Source: Nostoc sp. HK-01
Lineage (GTDB): Bacteria > Cyanobacteriota > Cyanobacteriia > Cyanobacteriales > Nostocaceae
Direction of reading: 5' to 3'
Length of the DNA: 64,000 bases
Assembly (NCBI GenBank): GCA_003990705.1
Contig: AP018319.1
Coordinates: 124,001 to 188,000 of the forward strand
A program made the position numbers and the translations under genes. Numbering within the stretch: the stretch's first letter is position 1; each line of letters starts with the position of its first letter. Shown piece after piece: positions 10,171-19,800 of this stretch. A model generated the notes under the pieces. The model ran no database searches. It was not told the DNA's origin and saw only the letters and a list, made by a program, of their open reading frames with translations.

Positions 10171-11295
10171 ATCTTTGATACTAAGGATAACCTTGAATCT
10201 CAGTACGCCGAACATGCCCTGTATGGGTTGTTTAAGCAGATTTTCCAAGGTCGATTTTATGAAGTGCCTTTAGGAAAGTTCGAGCAGATGACAGGTTTAT
10301 CGCTGACTTCCCACGAAGGCGGCATGAAGATCGATCTTCCCCCGCTGCGACAATTCCTTAATCGGCTGCTGGCTTTGAGGATTGATATGCAGAATGTGAT
10401 TTTCGAGAGATTTGAGTTACTGCTGAGTCAACAGATTGAAGCAGCGATCGCGGCTGGTGTTTACGAGATGGGTGTGGAAACACTTCGAGCCGAGAAATTT
10501 ACCGTTGAAAGCAGTGAAACTGTATACACTCATCCTGCCACTAGTAGCGTAACAAACTATCTCAAGATAGAACGTACTCAGAAGAACAACATCAAAACTG
10601 CTGACGAGATGCTGGAGTTTGCTGCCAAGTACCAGGGGCAACTTATGGTCAATGAAAAGTCTGGTCATGCTGCTGTGTCAATTCCAACACACAGTATCTT
10701 CGACGGTGACGGTGGTGTTATTCCACGGGTTTTGTTGGTGCGATCGCAAAAAGAAACCCGCGTGACAGTCGAACAATTGAATTCGTCTGCGTGGCGGCAG
10801 GTTTCGGCTGATGCGTTCGTCGCGGCGTGGTCAAAAGAAGTTGACGCACTGCCCTCCTTCACCACCGATTACCTGCATTTGGTGACAGGCATTCTGTTAC
10901 CCATTTGGAAGATACTCCCACAATCCAGTAGTCGAGTATTTCGATTGCAAACCAGCGATGGCGCGAAAGTGCTTGGTCGGGTGGTATCGGCTCACGACAT
11001 TCAAACCGTGCGAGAGCAACTTGGATTGAAGAATCAAATGCTTTCTCCAGCAGAACTTGTGAAGCTAGTGTTGGACGAGAAGTATTCACAACAACTACCC
11101 GGAGGAATCACGCTGCGGCGGTCTTTCATTGCTGGCGAACCTCGGATTGAACTGGTTGATGCTTTATCTTTAGCCGATCAACTTGTGGCTGTGGGTTGTT
11201 TCACCGAAATTATAAATTGGCGTAAGCGGGTGTTTATTCCGACGAGCGATAAAGCTGCCTCAATTTTGGCGGCGGTAATTGGCATTCTGGGATAA
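10171..11295 (+). pseudogene. C-terminal part of the split methylase/helicase
   Basis: Reading from 10171, directly after the second target-site copy, the frame is exactly that of the 5396-8518 fragment: ...GNG then IFDTKD. It gives 374 residues of the strawberry-notch-type C-terminal domain (AEHALYGLFKQIFQGRF near the start). An in-frame ATG at 10120 lies inside the IS end, so a 391-aa product with an IS-encoded leader could be made. On its own this part has no ATPase or methylase motif. A strong terminator follows at 11310. Confidence 0.85.
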
Positions 11296-11309
11296 ACCAG
11301 AAATCTTTC

Positions 11310-11343
11310 AACCACTCTAATTAGTAGAGTGGTTATCTTTTTA
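11310..11343 (+). terminator. Rho-independent terminator after the methylase/helicase
   Basis: AACCACTCTA (from 11310) pairs with TAGAGTGGTT (to 11334) around a short ATTAG-type loop, followed by ATCTTTTTATTA. It sits 15 bp after the stop codon of the C-terminal fragment and closes the plasmid-type block. Confidence 0.8.
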
Positions 11344-12166
11344 TTAATTCTTCACATGACGATCAACGATGAGTGCTGCTGTCGTTGATATTGTGTTCTT
11401 CTTTAAATAATGAGCATCTAAATCATAGGGTGAACTAATTATTAATGTAGCTGCCAGTATTCCTTACTCTGTTCGCCAATGAATCTTGTTATGACATACA
11501 AAGTATTACTGTATCCATACTGTCCGTAGTGTTACGACTGCTGGAACTTGTCGTAAGCATTCTGGACTATGACCATAAAAGATTGCATCAAGCATCTGTT
11601 TTCCATCTTCGCTTTTTCATTGAATAGCGGATTCTTCATTTATTAAAAGATTAAATCAAAGTTTAACGAATTAATAATTATTTCTCTTTCCACCTCCAAT
11701 ACGGTTCGGTTAAAGGGGAAAGGCGAAGGGTGAAAGGGAAAGAAAAAACCTTTAACCCTTACCCTTTAACCTTTTCCCCAAATCTATTATTAGTTCAAAA
11801 TTCTTATCCGAACCGTATTGCTTCCACCTCTATGTATTTTTGTAGATGAACTTCTGTATCTTATGTAACCAAAAATTTTATATACTTTAGAATTTTATTA
11901 TAGATAATCTTTAAAGATAAAAATATAAAGCTTAAAAGAATTATTTTGTTAAATCTGGACAATAAAGTAGAAACAGGAGTTAATAAGTTATAGCTATTAC
12001 TTCTTAAGCTTTTATGCCTAAGATTATTTTTAAATAAATTAAATCTATTTAAGTAATAATTTTATATTGTCATAAATTAATTTAACTTTTAACAAAAGTA
12101 ATTTACATCTAAAAGATAGTTAAAAACTGTTTAATATTCAGCTTAACCTTATCTACAATATGCAAT
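11344..12166. other. Long AT-rich intergenic region
   Basis: About 820 bp without a credible gene. It contains the MITE-like hairpin at 11697-11821. The last 300 bp before the histidine kinase are over 75 percent A+T by eye and probably hold its promoter, but I cannot pick a confident -10/-35 pair. Confidence 0.6.
11697..11821. mobile_element. MITE-like hairpin element with 9-bp target duplication
   Basis: CAATACGGTTCGG at 11697-11709 is repeated inverted as CCGAACCGTATTG at 11808-11820. The direct repeat TTCCACCTC flanks the unit at 11688-11696 and 11822-11830. The interior also folds back: a G/A-rich strand (AAAGGGGAAAGGCGAAGGG) faces a C/T-rich strand (CCCTTTAACCTTTTCCCC). There is no coding capacity. 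These are the marks of a non-autonomous transposable unit of about 125 bp. The parent element is not in the window; the 1643-bp IS has different ends. Confidence 0.72.
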
Positions 12167-13783
12167 ATGATAAAGCATCTACTTAAAAAACTAAAGCTGG
12201 GAGCAGCCCAAGTAGTCGCTGTAACAGTGGCATTAACAATAGCGTTGTTTATTCCTCAAATCTGGCTAAACTGGCAAGCATACTGGAATTTTAGTAATAT
12301 TACTAAACATGAGTTTCAGTTACAGATATTAAGCGATAAAATTACTTATTTTGATGAAGTATTAACTATGTCTGCACGAATGAATGCTGCGACAGGAAAT
12401 CCTAATTGGGAGCAGCGCTATCGACAATTTGAACCTCAACTTGATGCAGTAATTAAGGAATCTATTAAATTGCTTCCTACAGTATATCAAAATAAAGATA
12501 CAGAAAAAATTGAGCAGGCTAATCAAAAGCTGGTTGCAATGGAGTATCAATCTTTTAATTTAGTTAAAAAAAATCAAAAAGAGGCAGCCCAAATTTTATT
12601 AGCAAGCCAAGAGTATCAAATTCAAAAGCATATTTATGCTAATGGTGTTGCCAAAAGAAATCTTAATATCACTTTAGCTTTACAGCAAAAAGTAAAAGAA
12701 TATAAAAAAGGAATTTTTTGGGCATTTTCTATATCTGTTATAAGTCTATGTATCCTAATTCCTGCCTGGTTTTTAGTATTAATTTTATTACAAAAATATT
12801 TAGAAGCTAAAAAAATATCTCAAGCTGCTTTAGAAGAAGCTAATTCTAATTTAGAAATCCAAGTTGCTGCAAGAACAGAAAGAATAAATCAAAAAAATAC
12901 TCAATTACAACAAACACTACAAGAGCTACAAAATGCTCAAATTCAACTTATTCAAAGTGAAAAGATGTCCTCTTTAGGGCAACTAGTTGCTGGTGTTGCT
13001 CATGAAATTAATAATCCAGTTAATTTTATTTATGGGAATTTAATGTATTGCAAAGAATATATTCAGCAATTAATAACTGTAATCAATTTATATCAACAAG
13101 AAGGTTTTTATCATCCAAAAATAGCTAAATTTATTAGTGAAATAGACCTAAGTTTTGTACTAGAGGATTTACCAAAACTTTTAGGCTCAATGGAAGTTGG
13201 TGCTGATCGTATTCGTGAGATTGTATTAACTTTACGCAACTTTTCACGTCTTGATGAGGCAGAAATGAAACCTGTTAACATCCATGAAGGAATTAATAGT
13301 ACATTATTAATTTTACAGCATAATCTTAAAGGAAAGAATGGACAGCAAGAAATTAAAATTTTCAAAGATTATGGACGTTTACCTTTAGTGGAATGTTACG
13401 CAGGTAAACTAAACCAAGTATTTATGAATATTTTTAGTAATGCTATTGATGCTTTACGACAGCGAGAGAGAGAATGTTTAACATCGCACAACTCTAACTA
13501 TACTAATTCTCTTAGTATTCGGACTGAAGTTCAAAATGAAACATATATAGTTATTAGTATTAAGGATAGTGGATTAGGAATACCAGAAGAAATAAAAGAT
13601 AAAATATTTGATCCTTTCTTTACCACTAAGCCAGTAGGCAAAGGTACTGGTTTAGGATTATCTATTAGTTACCAAATTATAGTAGACAACCATAAAGGCA
13701 AAATCGAATGTCTTTCTTCACCTGGTAAAGGTACAGAATTTTTGATTCAAATTCCTATCAAACATAAAAGTCATTTTGAGTAA
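12167..13783 (+). CDS. Membrane sensor histidine kinase
   Basis: 538 aa. A transmembrane helix lies at about residues 13-32 and a second at about 185-208, leaving a helical periplasmic sensor of about 150 residues with no named domain. A coiled coil (residues 215-265) leads to the dimerisation/phosphoacceptor helix with H279 in GVAHEINNP. The ATP-binding domain shows the N box ([10 protein letters not shown]), G1 (DSGLGIP), F box (FDPFFTTKP) and G2 (GKGTGLGLS). It should autophosphorylate H279 and pass phosphate to a response regulator, but none is encoded nearby. The Coq4-motif protein follows on the same strand after 103 bp. The start ATG lies in very AT-rich DNA. Confidence 0.88.
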   Translation: MIKHLLKKLKLGAAQVVAVTVALTIALFIPQIWLNWQAYWNFSNITKHEFQLQILSDKITYFDEVLTMSARMNAATGNPNWEQRYRQFEPQLDAVIKESIKLLPTVYQNKDTEKIEQANQKLVAMEYQSFNLVKKNQKEAAQILLASQEYQIQKHIYANGVAKRNLNITLALQQKVKEYKKGIFWAFSISVISLCILIPAWFLVLILLQKYLEAKKISQAALEEANSNLEIQVAARTERINQKNTQLQQTLQELQNAQIQLIQSEKMSSLGQLVAGVAHEINNPVNFIYGNLMYCKEYIQQLITVINLYQQEGFYHPKIAKFISEIDLSFVLEDLPKLLGSMEVGADRIREIVLTLRNFSRLDEAEMKPVNIHEGINSTLLILQHNLKGKNGQQEIKIFKDYGRLPLVECYAGKLNQVFMNIFSNAIDALRQRERECLTSHNSNYTNSLSIRTEVQNETYIVISIKDSGLGIPEEIKDKIFDPFFTTKPVGKGTGLGLSISYQIIVDNHKGKIECLSSPGKGTEFLIQIPIKHKSHFE

Positions 13784-13886
13784 AAAATTAGAAATTAATA
13801 TATTAATAAACAGCAATTAATAGATTATGCTTAATTTTAGCATATTCAAGTTTTCAGAATTTTAACATATATATAATAAATACAAC

Positions 13887-14420
13887 ATGACTTTTAATTT
13901 ATCTGATAGTTTTCATCCTTATGTGTCTCATTTTAAACTAAAAGATGTTTATTCAGCAGTATTCGGGACACAAAATACAAAAATACCTTTTTTAATTTGG
14001 TTATTAGAAAACCCGGAAAGTCCTTTATCCTTACCAGGCAATATTTGCCTGCGCTATCATGATTATCTTCATATACTGTTGGGTCGAAATCTTTCATTTC
14101 AAGATGAAGCTTTTGTAATTGGATTTACTATGGGTAATGATTTAAACATTAAAAAAATCCATTTACTAATTTATAAATTTTTTGCTAAATTTGTTTACCC
14201 TTATCCTTATAGATTTTCTGATTTAGACTTGCTATTTTTTGATTTAGGTTTTCACTATGGTAAAAAAGTTAAAGTTAAATATATTAATCAAATGAACTTT
14301 GAACTTTATGAAAATGAATCTATAGCTTATGTCAGAAATTTAATCGGAATTAATTTAGAAGAACTTAAGCTAATTCAAAAATTTGAATTATGCTTGCTAA
14401 CTGATTTTTCTATTAGTTAG
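13887..14420 (+). CDS. Small protein with a Coq4-type HDxxHx11E motif
   Basis: 177 aa, no signal peptide or clear membrane helix. Residues H58-D59-Y-L-H62 followed by exactly eleven residues and E74 reproduce the HDxxHx11E metal-binding signature of the Coq4 family, which acts in ubiquinone biosynthesis in eukaryotes and some bacteria. The following DEAFVIGFTMG is also typical of bacterial members. Cyanobacteria make plastoquinone rather than ubiquinone, so a role in quinone metabolism is only a guess. It sits between two histidine kinase genes, 6 bp from the end of the convergent one. The codon use is AT-rich like its neighbours. Confidence 0.55.
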   Translation: MTFNLSDSFHPYVSHFKLKDVYSAVFGTQNTKIPFLIWLLENPESPLSLPGNICLRYHDYLHILLGRNLSFQDEAFVIGFTMGNDLNIKKIHLLIYKFFAKFVYPYPYRFSDLDLLFFDLGFHYGKKVKVKYINQMNFELYENESIAYVRNLIGINLEELKLIQKFELCLLTDFSIS

Positions 14421-14426
14421 TAGATT

Positions 14427-16340
14427 CTAGCGTATAGGAATTTCAATCACAAATTTTGTTTTATTATCTAATGTTGGCTCATACCAAATATTGCCACCAT
14501 GTTTTTCAACAACTATTTGATAACTAACAAATAGCCCTAGTCCTGTACCTTTACCTACAGGCTTAGTAGTAAAAAATGGCTCAAACAACTTTGAGCGAAT
14601 TTCCTTGGGTATTCCTATCCCATTATCAGTTATTGAAATAGATATTCGATTGTTTGATGTTAGCTGAGTTTGAATCCAAATACTAGGTGTTTTGTATTGT
14701 TGCTTATTTATCCTAACTGACTCTGATAAAACCTCAATTGCATTCAAAAAAATTTGCAGAAATACCTGATTTAGTTGCCCAGGATAACAATATAATAAAG
14801 GCAAATCGCCATACTCTTTAATAATTTGAATTTGAGTTCCTTCAGGATAGATTTGAAGGCGGTAAGCTAAAATCATTAAAGTATTGTCTATTCCCGCATG
14901 AATGTCAGCTTCTTTAAAAGCAGATTCATCCAAACGCGAGAAATTTCTTAATGATACAATCATGTCCCGGATACGATTTGCCCCACTTTGCATTGATTGC
15001 ATAATGCTGTTAATATCTTCGGCAAGAAAATCGAGGTCTATAGAGTTAATTAAGTCTTGAATTGATGCTGGCGGATGAGGGTAATGCTGCTGATACATGA
15101 TCACTAATTGCAGTAAGCCCTGAATATATTCATCTAGATGTTTAATATTTCCATGTATGAAGTTAATCGGATTATTTATCTCATGTGCAACTCCTGCCAC
15201 TAATTGACTCAAAGAAGACATTTTTTCTGTTTGAATAAGTTGTGCTTGCCTATTTTGTAGTTGTGAAAGTGCTTGTTGAGCAAGTTGAGCATTATTACAA
15301 GCTTCAGTGTAAAGCTGTGCTTGTTTCAGAGATACTACAAGTTGATGATGAGCCTGAATGTAGTCCAGAATTAGCCCAGTCAGAGGTACTAAGTAAGCAA
15401 TAATTTTTAAAAAGTGAGCAATATTAAAGTCATTGTCGAATAGCATTTTTGAGCCAAAAGCCATGTGCAATTGGGTAGCAGCATTGGGAATCGTACTAAT
15501 CATTAAAGCATGAGTGAATAGACTCTTATGTTTACCCCAAAAACGTGGATAAATTAGAATGCCAGCTCCCAAAAATAGAATTAGGGGTATGACATCCCAA
15601 GGCCGAGTGACCAGTGAATTGGGAAATATGGTTTGTGGTAGGATATGCATATTTGCACAAACAGTAATTATGCTATAGCCAACTAATCCAAAGCCTAGAG
15701 TTATTCCAACTACAAAATTGAGGCTACCTTGTAGCTTTCTCGGTTTAATTATCAAAAAAATAATCATCCCACTTATTGTTACTAAGGCATTAGCAATACG
15801 ACATAATGCCCATGTAAAAGGTATCAGGTTACTGTTATCAGCTACAGATGTAATTAGTCTATCCGCAGCTAGAGTATGAAATGCATCCATTAGCCCAGCA
15901 CATAGCAGAGTTACTCCAATTATTGGTGTGACAACATCTCCTTTGATGCAGAAGTGAGCAAAAGCCAGAATAGCAATGAAAATGGCAGTACATACAGCAC
16001 TCCATTCTAAAATTGTATGAACAAAACTTCCTTCTAAGCTTTGGTAGATAGCTTCTTGGCAAGAGTTAATAAATTTAGGATTTCCACAAAAACTTTCTAG
16101 ATTGGGGGATTTAACACCTGAAGTAAAACTGAATCCTAACAGGTTTAATCCCACTGGTAACAAGCAAATTAGACATATTGCCAGGATTAACTGGATAGGC
16201 AGTTTCGATTTTTGCTCTGTTGATGTCGCTACCACAAGTACCTCTAAAGTAGAGATTAATGCATAGGGAAAGTAGAACAAAGTACTTGAAATATATTTAG
16301 AAATCAGACTTGTCTTTTTCCTTATGTTTATATTTCCCAA
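14427..16340 (-). CDS. Histidine kinase with multi-pass MASE3-like membrane sensor
   Basis: 637 aa. The N-terminal half has several hydrophobic helices (roughly residues 48-70, 110-130, 140-160, 185-205, 215-235, 245-265 and 320-335). The stretch [12 protein letters not shown] resembles the conserved DxxHT motif of MASE3-type membrane sensor domains. A coiled coil leads to the phosphoacceptor H386 in GVAHEINNP. The ATPase domain follows with [24 protein letters not shown] and GKGTGLGL. There is no receiver domain. Its kinase half is close in sequence to that of the kinase at 12167, suggesting an old duplication. The start is uncertain; several alternative starts lie within the first 45 codons. 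Confidence 0.85.
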   Translation of the reverse strand: MGNINIRKKTSLISKYISSTLFYFPYALISTLEVLVVATSTEQKSKLPIQLILAICLICLLPVGLNLLGFSFTSGVKSPNLESFCGNPKFINSCQEAIYQSLEGSFVHTILEWSAVCTAIFIAILAFAHFCIKGDVVTPIIGVTLLCAGLMDAFHTLAADRLITSVADNSNLIPFTWALCRIANALVTISGMIIFLIIKPRKLQGSLNFVVGITLGFGLVGYSIITVCANMHILPQTIFPNSLVTRPWDVIPLILFLGAGILIYPRFWGKHKSLFTHALMISTIPNAATQLHMAFGSKMLFDNDFNIAHFLKIIAYLVPLTGLILDYIQAHHQLVVSLKQAQLYTEACNNAQLAQQALSQLQNRQAQLIQTEKMSSLSQLVAGVAHEINNPINFIHGNIKHLDEYIQGLLQLVIMYQQHYPHPPASIQDLINSIDLDFLAEDINSIMQSMQSGANRIRDMIVSLRNFSRLDESAFKEADIHAGIDNTLMILAYRLQIYPEGTQIQIIKEYGDLPLLYCYPGQLNQVFLQIFLNAIEVLSESVRINKQQYKTPSIWIQTQLTSNNRISISITDNGIGIPKEIRSKLFEPFFTTKPVGKGTGLGLFVSYQIVVEKHGGNIWYEPTLDNKTKFVIEIPIR

Positions 16341-16852
16341 AAATCAGTAAACTTTAAATGATAAGCTTCCTTTTAGAACGTTATAAAGAAATACATTTTT
16401 TCGCCTATTTGCTTGAGAAAGCAGGAACCCCAGTCTCACAGCACTTAACAAGCAGCGATTGATAACGGGTGAAAAGGTGGATTTAATGAAACCACTTCTT
16501 TACCCAAGAGATAAGAGATGCTTGTAAAAAATCCGGTGGTTTTTTTGTAGAAGCGAGAGCGTTATATCTTGCCGGTTATTCTTATACTGTCAGGACTGTA
16601 GAATTTCGCGCTTATCTGGGCTTGAATTCATCTTGAGCCGAAGCTTTTCACCACCTCAACAGTTGAGGATTTGGAGCGAACAGAGGCAAGTGCTTGCCTG
16701 TCCAGCTTTTGAGGGGATAAGGTGAAATCGAAACGCCCTTGATTTCACCAGCGTAAGATGAGTTTTAAGTTTCAAAATTTTTTTCTGTTGTAGGAATAAA
16801 AATTGATATATCTGGGAATACTAAATTCACTGAAATGTAAGGATTTAGCTGT
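16341..16852. other. Intergenic region with a possible gene relic
   Basis: About 510 bp between the two large kinase genes. A frame open from 16490 to the TGA at 16634-16636 encodes peptides such as IRDACKKSGGFFVEARALY, with amino-acid composition like a real protein, but it has no start codon. It may be the remnant of a longer gene. The 3' part (16637-16852) probably carries the promoter of the 1801-aa kinase; no motif stands out. Confidence 0.4.
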
Positions 16853-19800
16853 ATGGCCAGTGCTGTTGTCAGTATTCCTGGATATCACATAATTGAAGAA
16901 GTTTACAATGGTTCTAGAACACAGGTTTATCGAGCAGTGCGAGAAACTGACTCATTAGCAGTAGCAATTAAACTGCTAAAAAATCCTTATCCCAGCTTTC
17001 ATGAACTTTTGTCGTTTCGTCACCAATACACCATTGCCAAAAATCTTAATGATCCAGGAATAATTCAAGCTTACAGCCTTGAACTGTTCCAAAATGCCTG
17101 TATGTTAGTAATGGAAGACTTTGGAGGAATTTCTCTACAGGATTATTTCGCAAACAATGGTCGTGAAGTATCTCTACAAGAATTTTTACAAATTGCGCTT
17201 GCTTTATGCAAGACCTTAGAGACACTGTACCTTAATTGCATCATTCATAAAGATATTAAACCTAGCAACATTTTAATTAATCCCAAAACAAAACAAATTA
17301 AATTAATTGATTTTAGTATTGCGTCCTTACTACCAAGAGAAACACAATTTTTCAAAAACCCTCAAGTTTTAGAAGGAACATTAGCCTATATATCACCTGA
17401 ACAGACAGGTAGGATGAATAGAACAATTGACTACCGTACAGATTTTTATTCTCTAGGTGTAACTTTTTATGAATTGTTGACAGGAGAATTACCATTTAAA
17501 TCAACAGATCTGATGGAGTTGGTACATTGTCACATTGCAAAAATGCCTACAACGTTAAGGAATACAAAAGAAATTCCCCAAGTCATTTCAGATATTGTAA
17601 TGAAATTGATGGCAAAAAATGCCGAAGATAGATATCAAAGTATTTTAGGATTAAAGTCCGATGTAGAAAAATGTTTAGAGCAACTAGAAGAAACTGGGAA
17701 AATTGGATATTTTCAAATCGCTCAGAGAGATATTTGCGACAGATTTATTATTTCTAATAAATTATATGGGCGCGAACAAGAAGTCGAAGCAATACTAAAA
17801 GCGTTTGAGAGAATATCTACTGGTAAAAGCGAACTAATGTTAGTTGCGGGTATTTCTGGAATTGGGAAAACAGCGGTTATTAATGAAGTACATAAACCGA
17901 TTGTTAAACAAAGAGGATATTTTATTAAAGGCAAATTTGATCAATTTAATCGCAATATTCCTTTTGCAGCATTTGTGCAATCTTTTCAAGATTTGATAAG
18001 TCAATTACTTGCCGAAAATGACACTCAACTAAAACAATGGAAAACTAAAATACTTCAGGCAGTAGGTGAAGATGGACAGGTCATTATTGAAGTTATTCCT
18101 GAATTAGCTAAAATTATTGGGAATCAACCGCCAGTAGCAGAATTATCAGGAACATCAGCACAAAATCGATTTAATTTATTATTTCAAAAATTTCTCCGTG
18201 TGTTTAGCTCTCTAGAGCATCCTTTAGTGATATTTTTAGATGACTTGCAATGGGCTGATTTAGCATCATTACAACTCCTAGAATTATTGATGTGCGCTCC
18301 TGATTTAGAATATTTTTTATTAATTGGTGCTTATCGAGACAATGAAATATCCATTACTCATCCTTTAAAGTTGACAGCAAACGCAATTATTAAGTCAGGT
18401 GCAACTATTAATAATATTACCTTGCAATCTCTTAGTGAAATCACATGGAACCAACTTGTAGCTGATACCTTAAAATCTGAAGAGAGTGTCTCATTATCTC
18501 TTTCACAATTAATTTATCGCAAAACTCAAGGTAATCCTTTTTTTGCTACGCAGCTTCTTAAGTCATTACATCAAGATGGACTGATTGAATTCAACTGGGA
18601 ACAGAGATGTTGGCAATGTGATATTTCCCAAATCAATCAGCAAACACTTATTTCTGATGTTGTAGAATTTATGGTATTTCAACTACATAGATTACCAGAA
18701 TCTACTCAACAGGTATTGAAGCTTGCTGCTTGTATTGGTAATCAGTTTGATTTACAAACATTAGCGATTATTTCTGAACAATCAGAGGTAGCGGTAGCTG
18801 CTAGTTTATGGAAAGCTTTACAATCAGATTTGATTTTACCTCAAAGTCAGATTTATAAGTTCTATCAAACTAGCCCTGATGAAACGAGTCTCACTTTTAG
18901 AGATCACCCCATAGCTAACTATAAATTTTTACATGATCGCATACAACAAGCAGCCTATTCTCTAATTCCAGAAGCTGAAAAACAACAGACACATTTTCGG
19001 ATTGGTCAATTATTATGGCAAGGGTTATCTCAGCAGGAACAACAAGAACGAATTTTTGACATAGTAAACCAACTGAATTTGGGACAAACAGCCATCTCTA
19101 ACCATGAGCAAAAAATAAAATTAGCTGGCTTAAACTTGGAGGCAGGAAAAAAAGCAAAATTATCAGCCGCTTATCAAGCATCTCAGAGCTATTTTACTAA
19201 TGGGATTGATTTATTGCCTATAACCGCTTGGGAAAGTGACTATGAATTAATGTACAGCTTGCACCGTAATGGTTCAGAAGCAGCTTATCTATGCGGTAAT
19301 TTTGACCAAGCCGAATTGCTTTATGAGCAAGCCCTAAGTTACGCTCAAACACCTTTGGATAAAGCTGTAATTTATCGTGTACAAATGACTCAATATCAGC
19401 TTCAGGGACGTAATGCGGAAGCGATATCTATGCAAGGTGTGAGTTTACAACTACTGAATTGGGAACTACCAAACAAACAAGAACTTATTCAAAAGAGTCT
19501 GGACGAAGAAATTGTCATAGTTAACAAATTTTTAGAGCAGCAGAGCATTGAATCCATTCTCAATCTTCCCAAAATGTCAGATGCCTGTATTGCAGAAATG
19601 TTGCGAATTTTACAGATTCTCTTTTATGCTGCATGGCTTGATGGCCAACCTACGTTAGGGCTGCTGGTACTTGCTAAGATGACCACTTTATCTTTGCAGT
19701 ACGGTAACAGCGATATGTCTCCCTTTAGCTATGCCGGATATGCCCTGATTGCTAATGCGATCCTCAAAGATTTAGAAATAGCTTATCGATTTGGCGAAAT

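Noticed and set aside
16490-16636. Possible small gene encoding IRDACKKSGGFFVEARALY
   Set aside because: No start codon and stops immediately upstream; noted only as a possible relic.
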